Positions 11,146 to 22,795 of a stretch of DNA of 64,000 nucleotides are shown piece after piece (position 1 is the stretch's first letter; each line of letters begins with the position of its first letter). Position numbers and translations under genes: made by a program. The notes below the pieces were generated by a model. That model made no database searches and was not told the origin of the DNA. It saw nothing but the letters and a program-made list of their open reading frames with translations. Location: NCBI RefSeq assembly GCF_027475565.1, contig NC_069385.1, positions 11,659,001-11,723,000 on the forward strand. The letters are read 5' to 3'. This DNA comes from Acinonyx jubatus. Its lineage: Eukaryota > Chordata > Mammalia > Carnivora > Felidae.

Positions 11146-13130
11146 CATGGGTTAGATGAGATCACATTAGGAAAAGAAACCACTCATTGCTTTAAGAATC
11201 CTATTTCTAGGCAATCAAATGCCACTTGATGCATTTGACATTTTACTCATCCAGTTGTAATGTTTATTTTCCAGGTGTGGAAAGAGTAAAAATAATAATC
11301 AGTGTATATGTTCATTTATTTTATTTTTTGCCAAAATGTTAGCAGGGTGTGTGATGTTTATGCCTGTGAAACTTACTGCATTTTCCTGCGTTGCTATTTT
11401 CAACTAATGTTGTACAACAACAATTACTAATAATGTCAATGCTTTGTGCTTATATAGCAATTTCCATCAAAGAATTTCAACAGCTTTCAAGTCAAGGCCT
11501 TTTCAAGAACAAATTCGTATTATATTATAGTCTTACTTATTTTGAGAGTGCTTGCTGGTATCGTTCATTTCTTCGCATTTCATCTGTTTTAAATCCTGTT
11601 TCTTCTTTTTACAATTCAATTCAATAATCTGTGAGCTTTTCAAGACCTCCCTCACCCCACACCCCAGTACATACTATTCTGTATTTTAGGCTAGTCAAAT
11701 GTTCCTCCTAGATACTAGTCTGAAATAGCCCTTGATAAACAGATGAACATTTCAATTGGAAATACCAATTTACATTCCAAATGATGCAAATGTTGCCCAA
11801 GGATCAAGAAACAAGGTCCATTACACCTACTGGATGAAGACCTGTAGTTAGGATTAAATCTTGGTAACAGAGCTGCTATTAGGATCAAATAGAAGCTCCA
11901 AATATAGAAGTTTTTATCATACCAGTGAATGACTTCTGATCAGTACTTTCGCTCAACTAAAACTGGAAATATGATCCTATGAACCCTTAATAACAATCAG
12001 GATATAAATTTTTACATTTTAGAATAAGTTTACTTTCTACATATTAGACACGCACATACACACACATATATTCCACATACCATATACATGTATATATATA
12101 GTATGATATCTAGTATGATATAGCATGATTCTCTGGAAGACTCCAGCTGGATCCCAAACTAGTTTGGCTCTTTCTATATTTACTCAGGGTGGAATATGAA
12201 AGGGACTTGGAACAAAAATGATCATAGGCGTATTAAGTGTTATTTTATATCCGTATCTGTGGGGTTTACTTACCCTGTGCACATATAAGGTAGGAGAGAG
12301 ATTAGTTAAGTAATTGATAATTGTTTTTCCTGTGACAATAAATCAAATCAAAGCGTATTTTGCATAAGTACCTTTAAAAGCACTCTCTCCTTAAAAGTTG
12401 CAATAATTTTGAGTAAACACATTTGAACGAGAACGGAAAAATGCAGCCATTCATTCAGATGTTTTGTTTACACAATGCCAGAATACAAGAACAATCAGCA
12501 GTGTTTGGGTGACTAATTGGCTGAAGTGTGTGTAGTGAGACTTCCGTACCAAATGCTTCACTATTATTCCTATTATCATTATCAGTTATAATTCGTATTC
12601 ATCTTTTGAAGTTTGGCAGACTATAATCGAATGTAGTTTTTCTTAATCACGAATCTGAATTTGTACCTTTAGAAATATGACTTCAAGAGGGGAAAGAAGT
12701 AAATTATTCAGATGGCATATTTATCCAATAGCAATGAGAATAAAACACTTTTATTGAGGGATCGGCATAGTTGGTTCTACATCCGCATTGATGTATCGGT
12801 GCCGTAGAGTCTCACATTCGCATTTATGAAGGGGTGTGCCATTTGAATTATCTGCTTTTATGAATTAGCTTGTAAAAATAATGCAATTGCTATTGAGGCT
12901 GTAATGCCTCGTGGAATTGGCTTTGCTTGTTTGTTTTGACAAGTGAGGTTTAGTTTTATGATAATATTTCAGAGCACACGCGTAAATGCCCTGTAGTGTG
13001 TTTTGTAAAGGTAATGAAGCCTTAGTGATCTGCAATCTTACTGCTGCTTCCAGATATTAAATCTTTGCTTGAAAGTAGAGTGACATTGGCATATTCACTG
13101 AGAATTCTTAGGCCAAGGAGAAATGATAAG
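11146..13130. other. Long repeat-free block, possible conserved non-coding DNA
   Basis: Nearly 2 kb with no recognised mobile element except AT/CA-rich simple sequence around 12049-12115. From about 12290 to 13130 the DNA is AT-rich with scattered CpGs, TAAT-type homeobox cores and a forkhead-like 'tgtttac' (12465). That texture is common in conserved enhancers. Conservation cannot be seen from one genome. Confidence 0.35.
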
Positions 13131-13146
13131 CATCCCCACCACAGGT

Positions 13147-13173
13147 ATTTTTTTTTTTTTTTTTTTTTTTTTT
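13147..13173. repeat. Poly-T tract
   Basis: Run of 27 T. On the minus strand it reads as poly-A, but no retroposed gene is visible next to it. Confidence 0.8.
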
Positions 13174-13254
13174 AGTAAATGTATCCTGGTCGTTACCATG
13201 ATGTATTGCAGTGAATATTTCGAGAGCGTTATTCAAAGGATGGATTATCTTATG

Positions 13255-13375
13255 TGAACAAGAGCAACACATATCTGTACCAACTCTTGCATTGCCCCGA
13301 GGGCGTAGCAGTGAACAAAAGCAGACAGAAGTACTTCCCTTGTGGAGCTTACCTTCTAGTGGGAGGGACATCCAA
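13255..13375 (-). mobile_element. L2 LINE 3' end fragment
   Basis: 'gcagtgaacaaaagcagaca' (13308) then 'tgtggagcttaccttctagtggga' (split at 13340-13363) matches the reverse complement of the L2 3' end ('cagtgaacaaaacagaca...atggagcttacattctagtggg'). Confidence 0.75.
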
Positions 13376-13494
13376 AGACAACAAAACTATGGAAACAGGG
13401 CACAGACATTCTGTCCTGGGCTGCTGCTAAATGCCATCCCTAATCTGTCTTCCACACAGCAGCAAGAGCAAGGACCTAGATCTTGTCTGATTAT

Positions 13495-13495
13495 G

Positions 13496-13558
<63 letters not shown>

Positions 13559-13641
13559 AAAATGAGGGAGGGAGGGAGGGAGGAGGGAGGGAGGGAGGGA
13601 AGGAAGGAAGGAAGGAAGGAAGGAAGGAAGGAAGGAAGGAA
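13495..13641. repeat. (AAAG)n, (GGGA)n, (GGAA)n compound microsatellite
   Basis: (AAAG)n from 13495 to about 13560, then (GGGA)n, then (GGAA)n to 13641. Except for one T at 13563 the plus strand is entirely purine. The 191-codon open frame across it (13211-13786) is an artefact of the repeat. Confidence 0.95.
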
Positions 13642-13659
13642 TGAAACCCTAAACTTATT

Positions 13660-14155
13660 GCCAAGGCCTAGAGGCTTCTGCCCATCTCACACCTCAACCT
13701 CCAATCAAACTGTCCTCCAGCCACAATGGTCTTCCAAATGCTTTTGCCAAACTCACCACTGGCTTTGCTTATGCTGTTCCTATTAGCCACAATGCTCTTC
13801 CCTTTGTTTCATTGTACAACCAGCTCTTTCTCAGCTTTTTGGACTCCTCTTAAACCTTATCTTCTCAAGGAATCCTTACCCGACCACCCACCACGTTATT
13901 CTCCAAGCCCGGTTTGGTTTCCTTCATTGCACCTATAGCATTTGTCTTTATTTTATGTGTTGCTTTTCTTGGGTTTTGCATGTTGCCCCAGTCGGATGCA
14001 AGTCTACATGCATAAGGACCATGCTTGTCTGGTTCATCATTCTGTCTCTGTCTAGCACCTGACATTGTGCAATGCACATAGTAGGTGCTTAATAAAATCT
14101 TGGCTAACTGACCTTGACCAATGGCCAACTGTCTGAATGAATGAATGGAAAGGAA
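13660..14155 (+). mobile_element. L2 LINE 3' part
   Basis: 'atgctgttcctattagccac' (13769), 'aatgctcttccctttgtt' (13790), 'ccttatcttctcaaggaatcc' (split around 13855-13876) and 'gcacatagtaggtgcttaat' (14074) track the L2 3' consensus in sense order, ending in 'gaatgaatgaa' at 14135-14145. A diverged copy about 0.5 kb long. Confidence 0.85.
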
Positions 14156-14985
14156 GGGAAGTGAGAACCCCGAATCATCACCCCTCAATACAATACATCA
14201 TATTCATATCATACTAATTGTGTTCGTTTGAGAAGAACACTCTTTCCCTGTGAACCCCCCAAACACCCACCATACATGGGACTGGGTCAGCTTCCTTTGC
14301 TCTTTGCTATTATAGTATTATACTTCTTTCACTGTTTTGATCTCACTTGGCACTTTTTCATGTTGAAATTTTACATTACCTTGGGAACTATTTGCTTAAT
14401 ATTGGCTTCTCTAGAGAGAGTGAACATCACAAGGGCCAAAGCTATATTGGTTTTGCTAATGCTTATATCCACAAAGCTAGTACAAAGCCTTACAAATTAT
14501 AAGCACTCAATACAAGTGTGCCAAAGGAATGAAGAAATGGAGTTCTGGCAGCCTACCTAATTTCTGCCAGTGTATGCCCTCTGCACAAGCATGCTAGTCT
14601 GACCCTCTCAGGATTGTATAGAATGACTTGGGATTTCCCAATCAGAGGAGACAGCCCCTTAAATTTCTACCGTTTAAATCCTGAACTACTCAAGGAGTGA
14701 ATGTTTTTCTCAAGTTTTCACCAAAGTAACTAGGGGTTGGGTAGAAACGCCTTCTCTGGTTTAATTCTTGATTTATAATATGGCTTATTTCTATTTTCAT
14801 TTTACCAAATGGAATATAGTCATCACAATTTAATCTTGCTTGGACGTCACGGAGAGATGAAGTAAATGGGTGAAGCAGTTAGGAGGAGAGAGGGCGGTCA
14901 GGGCGAAAATACTGGAGGTGACAATGCCCTAAGACATTCAAAATGAGTTAAACAAAACGAAGCAAACAAGCCCCATCAGAATGCC
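14156..14985. other. Unassigned DNA
   Basis: A 110-codon open frame (14228-14560, plus) encodes a partly hydrophobic stretch, but I see no signal peptide logic, splice sites or family resemblance. No repeat recognised. Confidence 0.4.
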
Positions 14986-14989
14986 ATCA

Positions 14990-15290
14990 AAACATGACCC
15001 AATGTCCAATGACTGACCAACGGATAAACAAAATGTAGTATGTTCCCAGAATGGACTATTAGTCAGCCTTTAAAAGGAAGAAAATCGGGACACACGCAAC
15101 CGCACGGATGAGCTTTGAGAACGTTCTGTTAGGTGAAATAAACCAGGTGCAAAGGACAAACCCTGTGTGATTCCACTTATGAGCGGAGCCGGGCTTGGTT
15201 GAACGTGGTAGAGACAGAAGGTAGAATGGGGCTGTCGGTGCTGGGAGTGGGAAGTAATGGGGAGCAGGGGCAGAGATGACAGACGCATTA
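14990..15290 (+). mobile_element. LINE-1 3' UTR fragment
   Basis: 'ccaatgtccaatgactgac' (14998), 'ggataaacaaaatgtagtat' (15021), 'ggactattagtcagcctt' (15053), 'gttaggtgaaataaacca' (15128) and 'tgtgattccacttatgag' (15166) are the late L1 3' UTR landmarks in order. Confidence 0.75.
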
Positions 15291-15415
15291 AACAAGAAAA
15301 CAGTTGGTGTGGCACTGTGCTGAGAAAGGGAAACATTTTGTTTTTTTTACATCGTGACCTATTTCATTTATTCTCATTTTTTACTGATAAAAATATCTTC
15401 TCTCTCTGGTTGCAG

Positions 15416-15467
15416 CTGGGCTCCCTGCTTGACTGTGCACCCGTCAACCAGAGTTCTACTGGAAGAG
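15416..15467 (+). other. Candidate 52-nt exon (tentative)
   Basis: A pyrimidine-rich tract and canonical acceptor ('tctctctctggttgcag', AG at 15414-15415) are followed by 52 nt and a donor-like 'gaagag|gtagga'. Read from the first base it gives LGSLLDCAPVNQSSTGR with one spare base. A second frame is also open and the third has a stop. It cannot directly follow the 10472-10578 candidate in frame. It could be a non-coding RNA exon or a chance pairing of signals. Confidence 0.2.
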
Positions 15468-15529
15468 GTAGGAATCGTGGCAACGCTGATATTTTGCAAC
15501 ACATGTCTTGTTGTTTTGGTTTATAGAAA

Positions 15530-17030
15530 ATAAGATGCATGAATAATAAAGTGTGTAATAATATAACTAAGTCACATTTGTGGGATGCTCTTTGTTTTGC
15601 AAATTAAAATGCACAAACAGCACAATCCTTTTGTCTTTATCAAACAGTTTGCTGGGTTACCTCAACTTGGAGCGTGTACATAAATATTCAAATTGAGCTT
15701 TTCACTCGGAGGCAATTTTGACATTTCCATATTGGGTTCCTCAGTGGCTTCGCTACGAAAAATTAACCACAGGTGACCAAAACATGATCCCTTATGTTTG
15801 TATTACAATTCTCCCGGTAATACACCTGACAAGTAGATGGTATCATCAGGTGAAGGTATTATAAAGGGTCTAACCACTTAAAGAATTAATAATAAAATGT
15901 GAGATAAACCTACCATTAGCTCAATAGTCCAGTTGGAATCTCTGATGGCTCTGTGTCTATTTTCTATCACTCTGAGATGTTCTGGGTGGGAAGCGCTCTT
16001 ATTTAAAAGAAGGTTGTGCTAGCTAGCTGCTTCGACTGATTTCAATTGAGTATGTGAGCAGCATTAAGAAGGGAAGTGTGCCAGCCGGATGCATATGGAT
16101 GCAGGAACAAAACCAGCCCTAGTTCAATCTCTCTTGCAATTCAGATGAGTCCCTCGGGGACGGCGCCTTTCCATTTCACTCTCCGCTCGAGACTTTTGCC
16201 ACTTTGCAGATGACAGTGAAGGAAGGAGCCACATGTCCTTGGCAAGGGTGGACAACAGAATTGCGCCAGAATCACACGATGCAGCACGGACTGGTGAAGA
16301 AGCGGGCGATCTGGTAGTAGAAAGCATGTGTTTGTGCCCTGGGTCACCACCCAGCCAGCAAAGCAGCAGCAAACATCTCATGTCCAAGGACAGGTGCAAC
16401 TGCTCTCCACGGCGCCTTGGTGAAGATGTGACCGTCAGTCATATGAGAAAGTGTCCCACGAATATTTGCTGGACCTCAGAGTCGACCACGATTTCACTCT
16501 CTTATTGGCATTTGGGATTCATGCCCCCTTATAATGCTTCCCTGACCCCGTCCCCCACTTTTGCTGGAAATCTCACCCAGAGTTCAGCCTATCCTGGCTG
16601 TGCGTTTCAGATGAGTATCACCCAGATGGGTGGGTCGCCTGGAGGACCTTGAAGATGTTGGTGTCTATAGAGCACAACTTGGAGACAGTGGCAGAGAAAG
16701 GCGGTGGAGTTAGTTCTATTAGCCTTAGACAAACCATCTTTGTCCGCCAAAAAACAAAACAAAACAATATAAAACCAACAGCAAACCAAAACCAAAACAA
16801 CACAGATCGGGCACCTCCAACCTGTTACGTATCTATACATCCATATATATTGGAGTAAATTATGCTTTCAGGGATTCTTTCTAAAATGCTAGGTCAAAAT
16901 CTCCCTTGCTGACAGCAATTTTCAGGGCAAGTCCAAGGGCAGCTTTTGACCTGAGGTTATTAATCCATCATTACTGAAAGTTCCACTGTATAATGTTAGA
17001 TCATAATATCCTGAGTTATGGTTATTTAAT
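15530..17030. other. Repeat-free block
   Basis: No mobile element recognised. 15530-16100 is AT-rich with homeobox-like TAAT cores and resembles conserved non-coding DNA. 16120-16660 is more GC-balanced and carries a 139-codon plus-strand open frame (16233-16652) with no recognisable domain. An A-rich AAAAC run lies at 16748-16800. Confidence 0.35.
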
Positions 17031-17035
17031 GCATG

Positions 17036-17138
17036 CGTTGTCTCTCTGTCTCTGTCTCTCTCTCTATACATATGTACATTCTTCCGTGTATATATGTACA
17101 CACACATACAAATGCATAAATACACACACATACAAAAG
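17036..17138. repeat. CT / TA / CA-rich simple sequence
   Basis: (TCTCTG)-type run, then TATATGTACA and CACACATACA blocks. Low-complexity DNA. It also contains repeats of 'tatatgtacacacacatac' type. Confidence 0.8.
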
Positions 17139-19385
17139 GGCCCCATTTATTTTACCTGCAGTGACTACATTTTCAAGCTTTATAGGTCTATACTTTCTTG
17201 GGCTTAATGTTGCATTAATGCATTTTTGTTTGCCTGAATGACTTCTCCCCAGCCCTAGCTTGAATCTGTTCATTAAGATTTCATGAAGCCGGCTCTTGAT
17301 GAATTCACAAGCCAGAACTGCAACTTTCTCACTGTTTTTGCCGTGTTAAAAAAGCGCAGCACCAGCTTTTCATACTAGTGGATGGTAGAGATAAATCCTC
17401 CAATGCCAACTCGTCACCTCAGGATGACAGAACTCCCGCTGAATGTGCATAAGTCCTTTATCATGTGAAGTGATTTGAGTGAAACAAACGGGTTAGTTCC
17501 TGTGTAAAAGGCTAAGAAGTGACTCCTTTAAAATGGTGAACATTGCAGTACATCACATCTGGAAAGCTGGTGTGGCTTTGTTTGTTGTTTGTTTTGGTTC
17601 GGTTTTTTTCTTTTGTGCTGTGTGTTTGTCTGAGATTTCTGCAGTCGATGTGAAAGTTGCAGATTTCTTTCGAGAAGAAAGTTCCAGAGAGGGGAGGGAT
17701 GGGAACCCTCCCCGGGGAGAGTTGAAGGATTTGCACAGTACTGGTCTTGTTCTAGTTGACAAGTTATTTTCACGCATTTCCTCATCGAGGGTTTTGAAAT
17801 CACAGAAATCCTATTTAGGGGATCAGGGAGGTATTGCCTTGTCTTTAGTTTTTAGCTTTTTGAGCTAAGGTGAAGAACATGATTTGAGAGCAGGACACAG
17901 TATGTTGTCATCAAGGCTTCTGTGCAGTAATGGGTTGGAGGGACGGGAAATACTTTGACTTAAGTAAGATTAAGAAGGCCGGAGCCATGAACACTTCCCA
18001 ACTTGACTTGTGTGGACCGTCTTCAGCGTTTGGTGTGAAATACCCGGTATTGAATGCTACTCCCAGGAGATTGAAGAACAAGGACAAGGGCTCACGGATA
18101 TAAGAAAGGACAAGGACCTGTCCCTTTCTTTCCTGACATGCTCAACTGCTGTGGCTTCGGGTAGGCATTTCTGTATGGCCAATAGAGTGGATAAGCATAA
18201 CATTTCACTGAGCAAAAACCAAAGATTAGAGACGATACCTACTTTGAAAGTTGTAGACACGCAATCCATTGCAAGGCAGTTTTTATCTGTTTTACTTTGA
18301 GGAAAGAAGATTTGGGAACACAGGCCTGGTGTGTGGGCCCTGAACTTGGGCTTTTCTGACTCTAGATTCCATGCCTTTCCTACTGCACTGTCGCACTGTT
18401 CTTTGGGATACTGGCTACACAGCTGTAACAAAGACACGTGAAACTGAAGTTCATTTTGCTCTCATGAAACAGACCCGGGTGGCCCAGAGGGTTTTTACAC
18501 ACAAGTCATCCGGGGACCCAGGTTGGTCAGGTGAATTGCTAGGTCCCAGCCAGTGGGAAGAAACAGGTCCTCCGTGGCAAATGTGCCCAAGATGATGACC
18601 GAAGATTTGCGCGCATCAGCTCCACTTGAATCCCACCAGCCTGAAAACCCGTACGCATCAGTGGAAGACAGGCACTGCAGTGTGTGTCCGGGTGGCCAGG
18701 TGCAGAGGTAAAAGGAAAAGAGAAATGGATATTGGGAGACAACTCTCTCTACCTCAACCACGGGACCTCCACGGTGCCTCTACCCTCCACGTTCATGGGA
18801 AAATCGGGACAGGAATAGCTGGGGCTTTAGGAAGAAAGGTAGTGAGGAAAGCAGAGCTGGGAATGGTTCTTCATATTCTAGATTTTAAGGTTCTGTTTTT
18901 ATAGCATTTGTCAGAATCTGAATATAATCTGCCCCCAGATTCCCTGTTCAGAGAAAATAACTTTCTCTTTCATCCCACTCACGTGCTCCTCACAATAACC
19001 CAGAAATGGTCAGTTTCGGGGTATTTCTTATTCCAGAAGGTAATACCAAAAACACAGCCGGCCTATTTGTTTGTTCTGTATTTTGAGGTCCCCTCAACAG
19101 GGCCATATTCCTGCAAGTTGAACTGCTTGGATGGCTCCAGACTTACCAACTTGGCTTAACTCCTGGAATATTACTTAGTTTCTCACCATTAGCTGACCCA
19201 AGACTGTGAGCTGTTGAACACCGGTTGGAGCTGGCATGATCCTGTGATAAACCCTTTTTTTGTTTGCTTGTTTGTTTTGATTTGCTCCCATTTGTTTTTC
19301 ATTTCTTCTCTTTGAATTTCTGCCTCACTTTAACTTCTGGTAGTCCACTCTTTTCCCAGTCTGATAAAGTACAAGGGTTTATTTG
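17139..19385. other. Single-copy DNA, nothing recognised
   Basis: Several 60-126 codon open frames on both strands overlap and none has supporting motifs. A polymorphic-looking T/G run lies near 19255-19285. No repeat recognised, though diverged L2 or MIR pieces could be hidden. Confidence 0.45.
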
Positions 19386-19389
19386 TTCT

Positions 19390-19945
19390 TTTAATATGTT
19401 TGATGAGCACCTACCGCGTGCCTGGTGTTTTTGTAGGAGTTGGGGATTCGGCACTGAACAGAATGAAGTCCCCATTTTCATAGTGCTTCCAGATGAAAGG
19501 CTTTTTTTCTTATAGAGCTTATTTTCATAGATGCCAATGTGCGTGGGGAAGAGGGAGGAGGCAGCAGGCAAGAGAAAGCAAACATGCCAATATTCAACAT
19601 GTCACTTGGTGATTTGCGACACACAGATCAGCAGAGAAATGGTTGTGGGGACTGGGTTATTTTGGGCAAGCAGTCAGGATGGACTCTGTTGGTGGCATTT
19701 AATCTGAGACTGGAGTAAAGTAAGGGAGGAAGCCATGCTGATTTCAAGATCAAGGCAGACTCCAGCAACTGTGACGACAGTGTGCCCACAAAGTAAGGGA
19801 GAGAGGAGTAGAAAATGAGCCGAGAGAAGTAGTCATCAGAGATATCAGCAAGTCAGGGTAAGGACTTCGGATTTTATTCTGAGTGAGACAGGAAGCTATT
19901 CGAGTGTTTTGAGCAGAGAAACAAAACGGCCTGATTTCCATACTG
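19390..19945 (-). mobile_element. L2 LINE 3' part
   Basis: In reverse orientation: 'gatgagcacctaccgcgtgcc' (split 19401-19421), 'ggggattcggcactgaacag' (19441), 'gggcaagcagtcaggatgga' (19663) and 'aaggacttcggattttattc' (19860) with 'ctgagtgagacaggaagcta' (19880). These are the L2 antisense landmarks in the expected order. Confidence 0.8.
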
Positions 19946-20244
19946 TGAGCTGAGAAGTCAGCCACTCCCTCACTTCTGCTCTATTCCATTGGTCGCAAGA
20001 GTCAGCTCAGATTCAATGGAAGGGTACTATGGAAACACATGATGCTAAGGGACAAGATAATTGGGGTCATCTTGGAGGCTGGCTAATGCATGAATATCTG
20101 CTTCAACACCATTTGTTGAAGAAAACTATGTTGTCCCTGTTGAATTATATCGTCACTCTTATGAAAATTAATTAGCTGCTGATGTGTAGGTTTATTACTG
20201 AACGTTCTATTCTGTAACAGGAATCTGTATGTCTAAGCTATGAC

Positions 20245-20460
20245 GGGTGCCTGGGTGGCTCACTCAGTTAAGAATCTGATTTTGGCTCACGTCATGACGT
20301 CACGGTTCATGGGTTCGTGCCCCTGCATCAGGCTCGGTGCTGACAGCTCAGAGCCTGGAGCCTGTTTTGGATTCTGTGTCTCCCTCTCTCTCTCTGTTCC
20401 TCCCCCACTCATGCTCTGTCTCTTTCTGTGTCTCAAAAATGAATAAATGTTAAAAGAATT
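20245..20460 (+). mobile_element. Felid CanSINE nested in LINE-1
   Basis: Head 'ggtgcctgggtggctcac', middle 'cagagcctggagcctgtttt', CT block and A-rich tail. LINE-1 similarity stops at 'tctgtatgtctaagctatg' and resumes after the tail with 'accacactgccttac'. Confidence 0.93.
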
Positions 20461-20811
20461 TAAACTGTGCCGACACCACACTGCCTTACAGCAATTTATG
20501 AAATAAGGTAGTGTAAGGCCTACAACTTTGTTCTCATGTTGTGAGTTAATTTAGGTCCTTTGTATTTCTATATACATTTTAGAATCATCTTGTCATTAAA
20601 AAAAAAAGGCTATTGGGATTTTGATCGAGATTGTATTGAATTTGGGGAGAATATACATCTAAACATTACTGAGAATTTTGATCCATAAACATGATACATT
20701 TCTACTTTGTTTAGATATATTTTGATGTCTCATAGCAATGCTTTATAATTTACAAGTTAAGGTCTTTGCTTATACTTTAAGTTTATCCCTATATAGTTTG
20801 TGTGGGTTTTT

Positions 20812-20823
20812 ATAATGTTTATT

Positions 20824-20860
<37 letters not shown>

Positions 20861-21031
20861 ACAAGCAGGGGAGGGGCAGCGAGAAAGAGAGGGAGACACA
20901 GAATCTGAAGCAGGCTCCAGGCTCCAAGCTGTCAGTGCAGAGCCCAATGGAGGGCTCAAACCCAAAAACCATGAGATCATGACCTGAGCCAAAGTCAGAT
21001 GCTTAAACTGACCGAACAACTCAGGTGCCCC
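20812..21031 (-). mobile_element. Felid CanSINE nested in LINE-1
   Basis: Reverse copy: 'caactcaggtgcccc' ends it at 21031. 'gaagcaggctccaggctcc' and the GA-rich block identify it. The GA block contains an expanded (GA)n run at 20827-20859, and the tail is short. Confidence 0.92.
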
Positions 21032-22795
21032 TTTTATGTTGTTGTTTTTTTTTTTTTGACACTATGATAGATTTTTTTTTATTTCAATTTCTAACACTGG
21101 GCTGCCAGCATATGGTAATATGATTGAATTTATTTATTGACATCTTATGACCTTAATAAACTCATTTATTAATTCTCCTGGCTTCTTTGTAGATTTTTTT
21201 CTTAGATTCTTTAAGATTTTGTACAAATTCAACCTTAATGTCTATGAGTAAAGACAGTTTTACTTCTTTCTTTCCAATGTGTATGTCATTTATTTCTTTT
21301 TCTTGCCATATTGCACTGACTAGGTCCCCTAATACAATGTTGAATACAAGTGGTAAGAGTAATTTTACTTTGTTCCTATGCTTAAAGGAAACTCATATAA
21401 CCTTTCACCATTAAGTCTGATGTTAAGTGTAGAATTGTCATAAATGCTGTTTTTTCAGGTTGATGAAATTCTCTTCTATTTCTAGTTTGCTGAGAGTTTT
21501 TTCATTATAAATGGATATTGAATTTTGTTAAATTCTTTTGCTGCATCTATTGAAATTAGCATATATATTTTGTGTCTACTTTATTAATATGACAAATAAA
21601 GTAGATTTTTCTAATTTTAATGCAACTACTGCTTTCTCAAACAAACCCCAATTGGTCATGATGTATTGGCTTTTCATTTATTGCTAAATCCAATTTTCTA
21701 AAGTTTCTGCCCTCATGTCTGTTACGATGTTGGCCTATAGTTTTCTTTTCTTGTGATATCTTCATGTAGTTCTGATACCCAGGCTGTGCTGGCTTCAAAA
21801 ATGATATAGAAGGTATTCTGTTCTCTTTTACTCTCCAGAAGAGTTTGTATAGAATTGCATTTTTGCTCCTTTGTCTGGTTGAATTCACTGATGAAGTCAT
21901 CTGGACCTGAATCTGGAGGTCTTTGTGGGAAGGTCTTTAATCACAAATTCAGTTTCCTCAATAGGTACAGAGCTATTGTTTATTTCTTTTCAGTAGTTGG
22001 TGTCTTTTAGGTATTTGTTTTATCCAAGTTGTCAAATTTATTGGCGTTGTTCATGATATGATCTTATTATGCTTTTAGAGCATGTAGAAACCATAGCAGT
22101 ATTCTTTCTTTTACTTGATACTGATAATTTTTGTCTTTTTTAAAATCACTGTTAAAGGTCTATCAATTATATTGATCTTTCTCCACAAAACAGCTTTGTA
22201 TTTTACTGTTAGTTTCCCTATAATTTTTCTGCTTTCTGTTTTGTTGCCTTCCATTCTTATTTTTATTATTTTCTTTCTTCTGTCTACTTTGGGCTTAATC
22301 TTCCATTCCTTTTCTAATGTCTTTACATATAAGCTTAAATAATTGAGTTGTATACTTATAAATTTTCCAATAGAAGATTTTAATGCAATAAATTTTCTCT
22401 CCATATGCTTCTTTAGCTGATTTCCCCCAGATTTTAATGTTGTCCTTTTATTCTCATTTAGTTAAAAAAATGTCTTTCTAATTTTCTTTGTGGATTTATA
22501 AAAAACGTAATATTTGAAAATTTTCAGAAATCAATTTTTTAATTGATTTTGAGTTTACTTTCATTACGATCAGATGATGTGCTCTACATTTTAGTCCTTT
22601 AAACCTCATTGAGTTTTGTTTTATAGAGTGTGGTCTATCTTGCTGCGTGTTTCAAGTGCAATTGAAAAGACTGTGCTTTCCACTGCTGTTGGGTGGAGTT
22701 TCCTACAAGTGGCAATTATAAAACTTTTTTTGAAGTTTTGTTCAAGTACTTTATATCCTTATTAGGTTTTGGTTTAATTGTCCTATGAATTACTG

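Larger units (their letters stand above)
20080..22795 (-). mobile_element. Old LINE-1, 3' segment (ORF2 remnants), antisense
   Basis: Read on the minus strand, this runs from the endonuclease region (near 22795) through reverse-transcriptase sequence towards the ORF2 C-terminal end near 20090. Plus-strand landmarks are 'caacaccatttgttgaag' (20104), 'ggattttgatcgagattgta' (20617), 'agtttgctgagagttttttc' (21484), 'tcatctggacctgaatctgg' (21898) and 'tatcaattatattgatcttt' (22161). Numerous stops and small deletions break the frame, and the surviving minus-strand open pieces (e.g. 22111-22404, 97 codons) are not functional. Two SINEs are nested inside. Confidence 0.88.

Noticed and set aside
13147..13173. 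Poly-A tail of a processed pseudogene on the minus strand
   Set aside because: No coding-like sequence next to it; flanking DNA is L2 and single-copy sequence.
13211..13786. 191-codon open frame, the longest on the plus strand
   Set aside because: It is open only because it reads through the AAAG/GGGA/GGAA microsatellite; the translation is a run of KKERKKER and EGRK repeats.
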